The notes under the pieces are model-generated. The model was not told the origin of the DNA and did not search any database. It saw only the letters and a program-made list of their open reading frames with translations. Below are positions 8,481 through 16,968 of a stretch of 42,622 nucleotides of DNA, piece after piece. The position numbers and the translations under genes were made by a program. Source of the stretch: an uncultured Ruminococcus sp. (lineage in GTDB: Bacteria > Bacillota > Clostridia > Oscillospirales > Ruminococcaceae); NCBI GenBank assembly GCA_937902395.1, contig CALGTV010000059.1, positions 1 through 42,622 on the forward strand, given 5' to 3'. Every line of letters begins with the position of its first letter. Position 1 is the first letter of the stretch.

Positions 8481-8901
8481 AGCATCCACCGCCCCGTCTG
8501 ATGGTAACAGGTACAATAACCATTGCGCGTAGCTGGAGGAACATCTGCCCATACAAGGTCTTTTTCAGCAATGCCTCTGCTTCAGTGTCGCCGCTACCGC
8601 TTGCAGAAGGGTCAGCGTACGAACGCTCCAAATCGCCCTCTTTTTCGCGAATAAGTGCGCCTGTTGCAACATTGCCATCAGCAACGCCACCATCTGCTAC
8701 GGCATTAGCTATCATGTCGTTAAGCGTTCTCATGTGCGCAATAAAGTAAGATAACGCTTTCGGGAATAACTTCCCAAAGCGTTTCTCGCTCACATAATCG
8801 CGGTATATTTCAATGTCGCTTGTCAGTTCTTCGTCTGTGACTTCTGCCATCGCAGGTATTGTTAGACGAAAAACGCTAATTAATTCTTGCGTGGTATACA
8901 T
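8464..8901 (-). CDS. Head-tail connector protein (DUF4054-like)
   Basis: 145 aa. 'FRLTIPAMAEVTDEELTSDIEIYRDYVSEKRFGKLFPKALSYFIAHM' is the DUF4054 pattern (head completion or adaptor protein of the gp6/gp15 type), with a variable Gly/Asp/Ala-rich middle and a short C-terminal helix. ATG 8901 follows AAGAAGGGGTG. It is followed by gp10-like and neck genes, consistent with the connector ring under the portal. Confidence 0.75.
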   Translation of the reverse strand: MYTTQELISVFRLTIPAMAEVTDEELTSDIEIYRDYVSEKRFGKLFPKALSYFIAHMRTLNDMIANAVADGGVADGNVATGALIREKEGDLERSYADPSASGSGDTEAEALLKKTLYGQMFLQLRAMVIVPVTIRRGGGCCGWRY

Positions 8902-8907
8902 GGGGCA

Positions 8908-9234
8908 TCACCCCTTCTTTGCCCACTTTTCAGCCTCGGCTTTTTTGATAACTTCGAGGATTGACTCTTTCTTGTTCGCCCTGCCCAGCTTGATATCGTG
9001 AGCCTTGGCATAGGCTTTCAGTTCGTCAACCTCCATCTTTTCATACTCAGCTTCGATTTTTTTTGCTTCCTGCTCATCTTTAACAAGCAACTGCCCCGCC
9101 CTTATCATTGCGCCAATCTCAGGATATTTGCTTTTGAGCGCATCCAAATTGGCAACCTGCACAGGCTTGCGAGGGATGTACATCTTGCCCGCAATAATGA
9201 TAAGGCGGGCAGTATTATTAACAAGGTTCGTCAT
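8908..9234 (-). CDS. Small structural protein with HeH/LEM-like C-terminus
   Basis: 108 aa. The N-terminal half is a short beta domain (IIIAGKMYIPRKPVQVANLDALKSKYPEIGAMIRAGQL). The C-terminal half (about residues 67-105), 'MEVDELKAYAKAHDIKLGRANKKESILEVIKKA', matches the SAP/HeH/LEM-type helix-extended-loop-helix domain that binds nucleic acid. It sits between the capsid and connector genes and probably belongs to the head. Its precise role is unknown. Confidence 0.65.
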   Translation of the reverse strand: MTNLVNNTARLIIIAGKMYIPRKPVQVANLDALKSKYPEIGAMIRAGQLLVKDEQEAKKIEAEYEKMEVDELKAYAKAHDIKLGRANKKESILEVIKKAEAEKWAKKG

Positions 9235-9250
9235 AATACCGCCCTCCTAA

Positions 9251-10225
9251 TTAACAACCGCTAGCCTTGGAGAACGCCATCGGGATGGTGATGGTTACGC
9301 CAATAAAGCGGCAAATGCAGTCAACAACGTATTCGAGGTTACGCTTTTCAACGGGCAACTGACGGAAACGTTCGGGGATTTCGAGACGTACAACGTCAGG
9401 GTCAAAACGCCCTGCAATCATCAGGTCTGCGCCTTCCGTGCCTGCACCGTCAAGCTCGCCGACTTTCTCGAAACGAACATCGGGATGGCTACGACGCAAG
9501 AACTCAAGGATGGTCAGGTCGCTGTACTGAGAACGCGGGGTCATAACAACATGGTCAAAAGCCTCGGTCGGCAGGAGAACCATGTTCGGATTCTCCACGT
9601 TGTTGGTGGCCACGTTAATGGCACTAATCAACTGCGTGATGTCGCGGATAATCTGGTCAGGCGTTTTGTCCACAAACTTAGTGCTGCTGCCCGTACCATC
9701 TGCCGCAAGGGTTACAGCCGTGAGGTTCGGGTTATTGATGAAGCCCGTTACACCTGCATCGGCATCACCGAACCATGCCAACTGGTTAATCTTGATGTCC
9801 ATAGCACGGCGGACTGCCTGCGCTTTGTACATTTCGAGGTTCACGCCGCTGAACTGCGCGTGTTCGATTTCAACGACGTTATAGCCGTAGGAATCACCAA
9901 GTGTCAGAACCTTGGTGGGGATTTCCTGACCGACTACATCAGCGCGGGGCAGGTCATCGGCATAGTTGCTGATAACTTTAGCCATACCCGTCTGGTCGTA
10001 TACTCTCTGCATAGCAGTTGCAGCACCTGCCGGAACTTCCGTCTGCACCGGAAAAATACGGAAAGCGTTCATCGGTGCTTTTGCAACCTGCAAAACCTGC
10101 GTTCTGATATACGTCAGTTCACGCGCAAGGAACAAAGAAAACGCATCGTCATTGCGCTGTGCGACGCTTTTGATATAAGCCGCTTCATCTGCATTGTAGC
10201 GGCCATTTTTGTTGTGCATACCCAT
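9251..10225 (-). CDS. Major capsid protein (DUF2184-like)
   Basis: 324 aa. 'RIFPVQTEVPAGAATAMQRVYDQTGMAKVISNYADDLPRADVVGQE' and 'QLAWFGDADAGVTGFINNPN' are typical of DUF2184 HK97-fold capsid proteins. It has no N-terminal delta domain to cleave, which agrees with a separate DUF2213 scaffold/protease gene upstream. ATG 10225 has AAAGGAGTG nearby. It follows the cement protein gene, the usual order of this head module. Confidence 0.9.
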   Translation of the reverse strand: MGMHNKNGRYNADEAAYIKSVAQRNDDAFSLFLARELTYIRTQVLQVAKAPMNAFRIFPVQTEVPAGAATAMQRVYDQTGMAKVISNYADDLPRADVVGQEIPTKVLTLGDSYGYNVVEIEHAQFSGVNLEMYKAQAVRRAMDIKINQLAWFGDADAGVTGFINNPNLTAVTLAADGTGSSTKFVDKTPDQIIRDITQLISAINVATNNVENPNMVLLPTEAFDHVVMTPRSQYSDLTILEFLRRSHPDVRFEKVGELDGAGTEGADLMIAGRFDPDVVRLEIPERFRQLPVEKRNLEYVVDCICRFIGVTITIPMAFSKASGC

Positions 10226-10239
10226 TAAATATCACTCCT

Positions 10240-11040
10240 TTACTTACGAATACGAACCGGGACGATGTCACCTTCAACACCGCTTGCAAGATAGGTCATG
10301 CCCGTTACATCAGTAGCCGTGGTGGTAGTGGTTGCGGAAGAAGTCGCAGAACCTGCGCTGATAACAACAGTACCCGTATAGGTCATGTTACCAGGGGTAT
10401 CGCCGCCGCCCGCTTCTTTTTCGGTAACAACAATCTTTGCACCGTCAGAAGTAAATACCCACTTAGCAGCCAAAGTAGCGTTCGCCTGAAAAGCCGCCGC
10501 AATAGCAGCTGCCGTAGCGGATGCGCTTGCACCACTCGTGAAGTCCGTGCCAGCAGTCAGCGTAACACTGTCAAACGTAACCGTGTCGGTGGATGCAGCG
10601 GCATTAGTCGTGATGGTGTACTCACGATATCCAGCCGTTACGGAGGTCGTAACAGTTGCGCCATGTGCATAAAAGCCCGCGCCTTCATCAGTTACGCCCA
10701 TAGCAACAACGCCGCCCGCCGTAACCGTGTCGGCAACTTCAACGTATACATCGCCGAAGGTCATAACGGGCAGGCAGTAATCTTCCTCGTAGTATGCGCC
10801 AGAACCGCTGTAATCTTTGTGCGTGTGCACCGCAATGCCGATAACATTTGCAATATCGTCGGCAGCGGAAACGGGTTTTACCTGCTGGTCGCCAGTACCG
10901 CGAATTACTGCATCACCGGGATTGAGTGCGGCCTCTGCCATGAACGAATCAACTACATCAACCGTAGAATCTGCCTTCATGCCGGGAATGGCAATCGGCA
11001 TATTCTGCTGATACCATTCAAAAGCCTTTACCTGTGCCAT
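10240..11040 (-). CDS. Capsid cement / decoration protein
   Basis: About 266 aa. The N-terminal ~115 residues (ALNPGDAVIRGTGDQQVKPVSAADDIANVIGIAVHT) match the DUF2190-like structural cement fold. A Thr/Ala-rich beta domain of about 110 residues is inserted (EYTITTNAAASTDTVTFDSVTLTAG...), after which the cement fold closes with 'GDIVPVRIRK'. ATG 11040 is chosen because AAGGACG lies upstream; the frame is open further but would overlap the DUF2213 gene. The inserted domain probably decorates the capsid surface. Confidence 0.75.
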   Translation of the reverse strand: MAQVKAFEWYQQNMPIAIPGMKADSTVDVVDSFMAEAALNPGDAVIRGTGDQQVKPVSAADDIANVIGIAVHTHKDYSGSGAYYEEDYCLPVMTFGDVYVEVADTVTAGGVVAMGVTDEGAGFYAHGATVTTSVTAGYREYTITTNAAASTDTVTFDSVTLTAGTDFTSGASASATAAAIAAAFQANATLAAKWVFTSDGAKIVVTEKEAGGGDTPGNMTYTGTVVISAGSATSSATTTTTATDVTGMTYLASGVEGDIVPVRIRK

Positions 11041-11041
11041 A

Positions 11042-12133
11042 TTATTCACGTCCTTTCTCGTACATGTGACGCTCTGCTTCAATCAGCTTTGCATAAGCTG
11101 CTTCGGGGTCATCTGCCGCGTCATTGTTCTGTGCGCCTTCATCGTCATGGGTCTGAGTAGCCTTGCGCTGTTCTGCCATGCCGTCCTCATGCTGTTTAAC
11201 ATCGGCTTTTGCCATGTCGTAAGCCGCTTCGATGTAGTCAGCGGACTTGCCGTCAAGGTTGATAGCGTCACCGCGAACCGCCTTGATAACCGCCGTCTTG
11301 ATTTCGGTGTCGGTCATGCTGTCAGCGTTGGCGACCTTGTGAGCCTCGGCGACTTTCAGCAGTTCCACACGCGCCTTGATAGCTTCGTCAAAGTTTGCCT
11401 TCGCCTTTTCAGCGTCAGCCTTGCGCCCTTCCTGTTCCTTTTTCAGTTCAGCGTCCAGCGCGTCAAACTTCGCCTGCAACTTGTCATACTCTTTCTTAGC
11501 GTCTGCGCTGTCTTTGCGCATCTTTTCAATTTCCACTTTGACCTCGGGGGCGCAATCGTATTCAATCCCCGAATCAAGGCGGACTTTAGTCATTTCAGCC
11601 ATTTTCTTATCCTCCTTCGGATTTTCTTCATCAATCACCTGTGAACCGTCCATATTGAGCCGTGCAATACCCGCCCGCCCCTGTGGGACTATCGCAATGT
11701 GATTGTAGACAATATCCCGCTGAATTGCGTCATAATGTTCGCCCTCGGGTGTAGTCCCCGGCGTTTCGTCCAAATTCAGCGAGTACCCGCAAGATAACTC
11801 TCTTGCTGTGGTGTCAAGATTGTATATCACAATATCGGCTTTGATGTTATTACCATCCTGCCGCCCTGCCGACAGTACAGAGCCAACAGGCGCAACCTGC
11901 GCCGCATTGCCAGCCGTCACAAAAGCCTTGTGACCGATTGTAATAGGCTTGCCCATCAGACTAGCCAATGAATCAGCCTTGAAAGCCTCCTCGGGCGGTC
12001 TGTACTCTCTGCGCTCTGTACCGTCTGCATTGCGATATACTAAAATCCCGGTTCTGCCGACAATCGGCGTGTCACGGATGAAACCTTCTGCCGTCTTTGT
12101 GGCGGCAAAAGTTACTTGGTCAAATCTCTGCAT
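11042..12133 (-). CDS. DUF2213 prohead protease / scaffold protein
   Basis: About 363 aa. The N-terminal ~170 residues match DUF2213 (RFDQVTFAATKTAEGFIRD..., GKPITIGHK, ELSCGYSLNLDETPGTTPEGEHYDAIQRDIVYNHIAIV). This family is related to herpesvirus/HK97 prohead proteases; the His in 'IGHKAFV' and a Ser in 'ELSCGYS' are candidate catalytic residues. The rest is a long charged coiled coil (about 185-300), as in a scaffold fused to its protease, ending in an acidic tail. ATG 12133 has GGAGGG 5 bases upstream. Confidence 0.8.
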   Translation of the reverse strand: MQRFDQVTFAATKTAEGFIRDTPIVGRTGILVYRNADGTERREYRPPEEAFKADSLASLMGKPITIGHKAFVTAGNAAQVAPVGSVLSAGRQDGNNIKADIVIYNLDTTARELSCGYSLNLDETPGTTPEGEHYDAIQRDIVYNHIAIVPQGRAGIARLNMDGSQVIDEENPKEDKKMAEMTKVRLDSGIEYDCAPEVKVEIEKMRKDSADAKKEYDKLQAKFDALDAELKKEQEGRKADAEKAKANFDEAIKARVELLKVAEAHKVANADSMTDTEIKTAVIKAVRGDAINLDGKSADYIEAAYDMAKADVKQHEDGMAEQRKATQTHDDEGAQNNDAADDPEAAYAKLIEAERHMYEKGRE

Positions 12134-12174
12134 AATATCCCTCCTCGGATGGTCTCGCCCTCTATTCATGCCCA

Positions 12175-12984
12175 TCACCTCACAATTTTGAATGTGCCAG
12201 CTTTTGGCTGTAACCCTATTTCGTCAGTATCATAGCACGGCGCACTGGAGCACCTGCACATAATCGGCCAGCCCGGGTGCCCATCGCTCGGTGGGTTATT
12301 CCAATAAAACCGCTTGCCCTCTCTTTCCCTATGCGCTGGGCGCACCCTGTTATCTTTCATTGTTACCCAGATATAAGAGTCAACGCCTTGGTTCATTTGC
12401 TCAAGTTGTGCCAACTGGCTATTCAGTTTGCCCACTTGGTCGCAAGCAATGAGAGCCGCCCGTTTTTCATTCACATCTGCCATGTGCATGATACTTTCTG
12501 TTAATTCCTCGACAAGTATCTTTCTATCTACGGCGCGTATGATATTCTCGCTCAAGGCATAGCGTATACTTTCCAGCGTCCGCCTGTCTATTGAGTGAAT
12601 AAGCTCAATATTTTGATTAACCCATATTTGCCGTATCTTCTCGTAATCAGCCCTGCTTATTTCCTTTGGCGTAGAGCCGAATATACTACGAAAGATTTTC
12701 TCCTGTTGTCTGCGATTGAAGGTTTTTACTCGGTTGAACATTGCAAGGATAATAGCCATTATCGCCGCCTCTTCCTCGGCTGTGATGTCCTTATCTATTT
12801 CCTCGGTTTGTTCTTCCGTCCAATCGTCAGCATGGATAGCGTTCCACATAGCCGCGTCAACCATAGCAGGTATATGCTGCTTGCAAATATCCCGAACCTT
12901 GCGCGTGTACTTGATAAGTTCCCTTGCGTATTCGCGTTCAAGGCTCATCGGGTACTGTATCTTGACTTTCGGGTATATCAGCAT
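12175..12984 (-). CDS. Minor head protein (Mu gpF / SPP1 gp7-like)
   Basis: About 269 aa. The C-terminal motif 'KDNRVRPAHREREGKRFYWNNPPSDGHPGWPIMCRCSSAP' is the signature of the Mu F-like head morphogenesis family, including the Cys pair. The N-terminal ~150 residues are helical. It follows the portal gene with an ATG (12984) overlapping the portal stop region. In SPP1 and Mu the homologue is packaged with the portal and helps DNA delivery. Confidence 0.85.
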   Translation of the reverse strand: MLIYPKVKIQYPMSLEREYARELIKYTRKVRDICKQHIPAMVDAAMWNAIHADDWTEEQTEEIDKDITAEEEAAIMAIILAMFNRVKTFNRRQQEKIFRSIFGSTPKEISRADYEKIRQIWVNQNIELIHSIDRRTLESIRYALSENIIRAVDRKILVEELTESIMHMADVNEKRAALIACDQVGKLNSQLAQLEQMNQGVDSYIWVTMKDNRVRPAHREREGKRFYWNNPPSDGHPGWPIMCRCSSAPCYDTDEIGLQPKAGTFKIVR

Positions 12985-12985
12985 A

Positions 12986-14320
12986 TCAATCACCTGCCGG
13001 GGTATTTAGCACGGTATCAATACTACGGTCAATGATGTAATCATCATCAAGTGCAAGCATTGCCCTTGCCTCAGACACATCCAGCACCTGCGACTGTACA
13101 AGCGTATTGATGGCGTTTGCCTTAGCAAGTCGAGCGTCAGCTTTGAGCTTCTTTGTCTCAGCTTCTTCCTTCTCGCTCTCGTTCCACAGGCTTTCAAACT
13201 TGACATACCACTCATTAGGCAGGTTAATGCCGTAGTCTGAGCAACTGGCTATAACATCAATCAGCCGTGAAAGTGGATGCCTTAACGTGTGTTGCTGTAT
13301 GCCTTCCACCAAGTTGTAGTAATTTTCGAGGTCACTTTTGCCTGTTGCGTTCATACCGGCAGGAGAACGACCAAAGAGCAACGTTGCAGGAATACCCGTT
13401 GCAGAACACACCGCCTGCTGGAACTCATCAAGCACTTTGTCAACGTTACCAAGGCTCATATTTTTCTGGTCGTAATCATCCTCGGTGTCCAGTGCAAGCG
13501 TATTCATCATATGACGCGCCATGTCGATAAGGTGCAAGCGTTTCTGTACCGCCATTTCGCCTTCATCATTCATCAGCAGGTCGTTCATGTTGGCAAGTTT
13601 GAGCACGCCCTGCGACAACCGCCCTAAAGCCATGAAAGCAAGGTCATTGCCGCCCGAATAATGCAAAAGTTCTGCCCGTACCTGTTCAAACACAGTCGCG
13701 CCCCATCCGTTTCTCATGCGGCGGTAGTAGTTGGATATATCGCCGCCATGAAACAGTAACAGGCGCGATTCATGCACCAAGAACGCATTGCCCCACAAGC
13801 CTATGATGTTATAGAATTGCGGTTTGCCATAGTTCGGGTCGCTCGGGTCGGTATACAGCATTGCGCTTGTGAAACTTATCGCTTCTGGCTCGTACACGTC
13901 CAGCCGCTCAATCCGGCGCAACCTTGCCAAATTCAGCGGGTCTTCGAGCGTGCCGCCATCGTCTGCAATCATCAGCACCGCCGCGCCGCCATGAAGTCTG
14001 TCCCATGACAGCGCAAGCCCTAACTGCTTTTTAACGTCCAAATCTTCTAGCCGTGACTTCAGCTTGCGCTCGGTCGCCTTATCTATATCCTCGCCATTGC
14101 TCTTAATGTCAAAGCCTTTTCTCAGTGCGTCCTCGGCAGGTAGTGAGATAATGCGCCGCGCAAGCCCGTTGAACGTATACATATTGTCGGCTTCGCGGTA
14201 GTCAACCAGCCAACTATTAACACCGCCAAACCTGCCCACGGCGAAAGGGTCAGACTGTTTCATGCCGTGCCCTAGTATCGTATTCACATAGCCGTCATTA
14301 TGGATTATTTCTGCCATCAT
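12986..14320 (-). CDS. Portal protein (DUF1073-like)
   Basis: 444 aa. 'NMYTFNGLARRIISLPAEDALRKGF', 'SWDRLHGGAAVLMIADDG', 'FHGGDISNYYRRMRNGWGATVFEQVRAELLHYSGG' and 'ATGIPATLLFGRSPAGMNATGKSDLENYYNLVE' are the conserved blocks of DUF1073 portal proteins. The portal forms the dodecamer through which DNA enters and leaves the head. ATG 14320 and ATG 14317 are both possible; AAGGTGGTG lies upstream. A 93-base AT-rich gap separates it from the terminase gene. Confidence 0.9.
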   Translation of the reverse strand: MMAEIIHNDGYVNTILGHGMKQSDPFAVGRFGGVNSWLVDYREADNMYTFNGLARRIISLPAEDALRKGFDIKSNGEDIDKATERKLKSRLEDLDVKKQLGLALSWDRLHGGAAVLMIADDGGTLEDPLNLARLRRIERLDVYEPEAISFTSAMLYTDPSDPNYGKPQFYNIIGLWGNAFLVHESRLLLFHGGDISNYYRRMRNGWGATVFEQVRAELLHYSGGNDLAFMALGRLSQGVLKLANMNDLLMNDEGEMAVQKRLHLIDMARHMMNTLALDTEDDYDQKNMSLGNVDKVLDEFQQAVCSATGIPATLLFGRSPAGMNATGKSDLENYYNLVEGIQQHTLRHPLSRLIDVIASCSDYGINLPNEWYVKFESLWNESEKEEAETKKLKADARLAKANAINTLVQSQVLDVSEARAMLALDDDYIIDRSIDTVLNTPAGD

Positions 14321-14413
14321 ATCACCACCTTTTTGTATTTTTATTCATAGGTTATAAGTCAAAACGCGCCTTTTTACAAACTGTTATACATTTTTCTGCA
14401 TAAATCTAGCATT

Positions 14414-15787
14414 TTAGCTAATCAATGCGCTCCAATCTGCCGCATTTGCAACCTGCTTGAAAGCATCTGAGCTTGCGTCCACCATATCATCATGCAAAGC
14501 GTCAGGAAAGCCCTCCATCTCCTGCAAATACTCCTTGTTCCAATCACCTGCAAGCAGTAGAACGTTGCCGCCCTGCCATTGCGCTGAAAACGGTACGGCT
14601 CGGTTAATCTTGCTACCTGTAACGGGTGCCGTTCTGACCTTATACCCTGCCAATGCCTTAACATAGGTCGCGGCTTGGTCTTTGCCAGCTTGCCCTGGGT
14701 CTTGTGGCAGGGTTATCGTGTGCATACCGTATTCCAACCTGTCAGCTTTTGCGGTCTGCACAATCATTCGCCGTACATCTGCCGCATTAGCCGCCTGCCG
14801 AATCACATCTAAGACGATGAACTCGCCACTCTTTAACCGCCCCATCAGCACGCCTGCTGTCCTGTCTGGGTTCTTGTTCTCGTTGGTTATCTCGGTAGCC
14901 GCCAAATCCCATGACCTGCACACGCTGATAAGCCGCCCCGGAATAGTCTGCACAATGCGGATGTTCTCGCGTTTGAAATACAACCCTGCTGATGGTCTTA
15001 TTTTCCAGTTACCTTTCAGCAGTCTTTCCTTCTCCACAACGTCCAAACCATTGAGGTTTGCCAAATACTCAGGATTGGCTTCAAGCAGTATCTTGTTGTC
15101 GTAGATACTGGACGCTATGAAAGTCACCGACTTGCACAATGCAGGGTCTGCGTGGTACTTGTCCACCAACTCCTGCACCGTATCGCCCCATAAAAATGAG
15201 CCGTCTAAGCGGTAAAAATAACGGATAACGCCCGACCTCTCGGGTATTGGGTAGCCTGTTTCTTGGTTAATCCACCACGAAAGAAATTCTGCCACCCAAG
15301 AATCCGCGTCAGGGTTTGTCGTTGCCCTAATATATGGCTTTACACCGCAAGTGCTACGGTTACGTGACAGCATGTAAACGAATTGACCTTCGCTAAAATG
15401 CGTCAACTCGTCAAATGCTATTAAGGGTATCTGCGAACCCTGCCAACCGAATTTGTCTTTCTCATACTGCATATGATGGAAACTAACCTTTGCGCCGGAC
15501 TTAAATACCATCTGCGGTGACGGGCTTAACTTCGGCATTGCCCCTAGCGGTATATACATATTGTTTGCCGTGTCCCATAAACCGCCTTCATTGGTTATCT
15601 GATTAGACTGCCTACGAAAGACAACGGCACCAAAATCGGGGTTATCAACGTGTCGCAAACATTCAAGTAACAGGGCGTAAGTCTTCCCACCACCTGCCGC
15701 GCCGCCATAAATAGCAATATCGGCAGGACTCATCAAGAACTTTTCTTGTGCTCCCTGTTGTGGTCTAATCATGTGAATCACGCCCAT
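14414..15787 (-). CDS. terL: Terminase large subunit
   Basis: 457 aa. The ATPase domain has Walker A 'GGAAGGGKT' (about residues 28-36) and Walker B 'PLIAFDELTH' (about 125-134). The nuclease domain has an RNase H-like fold with 'RSWDLAATE', 'FIVLDVIRQ', and 'HDDMVDASSDAF' near the C-terminus giving the acidic metal-binding residues. It packages DNA into the prohead through the portal. ATG 15787 overlaps the small terminase end; ATG 15772 is a possible alternative start. The apparently circular map suggests headful (pac) packaging. Confidence 0.93.
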   Translation of the reverse strand: MGVIHMIRPQQGAQEKFLMSPADIAIYGGAAGGGKTYALLLECLRHVDNPDFGAVVFRRQSNQITNEGGLWDTANNMYIPLGAMPKLSPSPQMVFKSGAKVSFHHMQYEKDKFGWQGSQIPLIAFDELTHFSEGQFVYMLSRNRSTCGVKPYIRATTNPDADSWVAEFLSWWINQETGYPIPERSGVIRYFYRLDGSFLWGDTVQELVDKYHADPALCKSVTFIASSIYDNKILLEANPEYLANLNGLDVVEKERLLKGNWKIRPSAGLYFKRENIRIVQTIPGRLISVCRSWDLAATEITNENKNPDRTAGVLMGRLKSGEFIVLDVIRQAANAADVRRMIVQTAKADRLEYGMHTITLPQDPGQAGKDQAATYVKALAGYKVRTAPVTGSKINRAVPFSAQWQGGNVLLLAGDWNKEYLQEMEGFPDALHDDMVDASSDAFKQVANAADWSALIS

Positions 15788-16148
15788 TATCAGGCAAGTA
15801 TACCTGCACCGTAGGGACTGCGCCGTTTATGGTCTGTGTCTGCTCCACCTTGTCGGTCTGGCCTAACAGATTCTTGCCAAGGAAGATAGCCATAGCAGGT
15901 GACTTCTCGGCAAGCTGCCATTGCCTCCGACGCAAGGAAATTTTGCCCTTTTCGCTTTTTTCTGCGAATACGGTGGAGAATTCAGCATTATATGTGCGCT
16001 CACACCATGCAATCAAAGTTTTCTTATCACATTCAAACCATGAGGAAATTTCACTCATCGTGCATTGTAAGGCACATAGCTTTTCAAACTCGCGCTTGTC
16101 AATCTCTTTTCTTGGTCTGCCTGCTCCTTCTCTTGCTCCTCCTGCCAT
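15765..16148 (-). CDS. terS: Terminase small subunit
   Basis: About 127 aa. It begins MAGGAREGAGRPRKEID, followed by a helix-turn-helix-like part (EFEKLCALQCTMSEISSWFECDKKTLIAWCERTY), then 'SLRRRQWQLAEKSPAMAIFLGKNLLGQTDK'. The last block is typical of small terminases that pair with this class of TerL. ATG 16148 is chosen because GGAGGTGG lies 4-5 bases upstream; the frame is open further, but that part is occupied by another small gene in a different frame. It recognises the packaging start site on phage DNA. Confidence 0.85.
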   Translation of the reverse strand: MAGGAREGAGRPRKEIDKREFEKLCALQCTMSEISSWFECDKKTLIAWCERTYNAEFSTVFAEKSEKGKISLRRRQWQLAEKSPAMAIFLGKNLLGQTDKVEQTQTINGAVPTVQVYLPDNGRDSHD

Positions 16149-16164
16149 CTTGCCACCTCCTTTT

Positions 16165-16332
16165 CTATTTTGTGTTGGGCAACTCCCATTTGTACGGTGG
16201 TTTATTGCCCCAAGTTTTTTTACACTCACCGCCGTCACCGAACGGGCATACTTTACATAAGTGGTCATCCCGGCAAGCACGTTGTAATTTTTCTGCCGCC
16301 TCAATTAACTCCTTTTCATTAACGCCTTTCAT
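16165..16332 (-). CDS. Small Cys-rich protein
   Basis: 55 aa, easily missed because of its length. It reads MKGVNEKELIEAAEKL..., then 'CRDDHLCKVCPFGDGGECKK', then 'PYKWELPN'. The Cys spacing (C-x5-C-x2-C-x6-C) suggests a zinc site. The ATG is 3 bases after the formyltransferase stop and lies beside GGGGGGCGG. A related protein, also ending in WELP, is encoded at 21161-21406. The function is unknown; its place between the modification-like genes and terminase suggests co-expression only. Confidence 0.65.
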   Translation of the reverse strand: MKGVNEKELIEAAEKLQRACRDDHLCKVCPFGDGGECKKTWGNKPPYKWELPNTK

Positions 16333-16335
16333 ACG

Positions 16336-16968
16336 TTACCGCCCCCCGAGCATAAATAAATCATTACGTTGTAACCTTTTGTCCGGGTCAAACGGTGGCT
16401 CCCACGTCTTAAACCTATCGTCCTGTGGATTGTGTGGTGCTCTTCCCTCGCCTATAAGCCTTACGGCCTCAAGCATTAAATCCACCCCTATGGGGAATAT
16501 GCGCCTCCATAGGTCGTGGTAATCCCAAGCCTTATCTATAAATATAGGTTTTTGGATTAATATATCCCCACCGTCTACAACATCAGAAAGCCAATATACG
16601 GACGCGCCCGTTATTGCATCGCCCATAGCTACCGCCCAACGTACCGCATCCCGCCCCCTATGCCGTGGCAATAATGACGGGTGGAAACCTATGCCGCCAT
16701 ATTTACATTTTTGTACTACCCGGTCGGGTATGTACCAATGGGAATGCGCGGAAACGACAAGCTCCGTGCCGTCCGGTATATCAATATGGGTTACTGAACC
16801 GGCATTGCTCCTAATCGGTATACCCGCCTTCACAGCCGCTATCTTTAGTTTGTCATATCGTTTCCCTTGCGGTGCGGGGGCAACGCCTGTTATTTCATGC
16901 CCAGCACCTATTAACGCATTGAGCACTGCCGCGCCGAAGGATTTTTGCCCACATAAGAAAATCTTCAT
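16336..16968 (-). CDS. Formyltransferase-like enzyme
   Basis: 210 aa. It has the N10-formyl-THF-dependent formyltransferase core (Fmt/PurN/ArnA N-terminal family): 'GIGFHPSLLPRHRGRDAVRWA' with the catalytic His (residue 96) in HPSLLP, and 'VDGGDIL' with the catalytic Asp (132). The Asn two residues before the His in family members (NxHPSLLP) is Gly94 here. The enzyme lacks the C-terminal tRNA-binding domain of Fmt. ATG 16968 overlaps the stop of the GNAT frame (ATGA), so expression is coupled. I infer formyl transfer to an amine made by the neighbouring acyltransferase; the substrate is unknown. Confidence 0.75.
   Translation of the reverse strand: MKIFLCGQKSFGAAVLNALIGAGHEITGVAPAPQGKRYDKLKIAAVKAGIPIRSNAGSVTHIDIPDGTELVVSAHSHWYIPDRVVQKCKYGGIGFHPSLLPRHRGRDAVRWAVAMGDAITGASVYWLSDVVDGGDILIQKPIFIDKAWDYHDLWRRIFPIGVDLMLEAVRLIGEGRAPHNPQDDRFKTWEPPFDPDKRLQRNDLFMLGGR

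Noticed and set aside
12986..14320. Anti-CBASS (Acb1) activity of the DUF1073 protein
   Set aside because: Some databases mix the names, but the conserved blocks and position (terminase - portal - F-like) are those of a portal; there is no two-histidine phosphoesterase motif of Acb1 that I can see.
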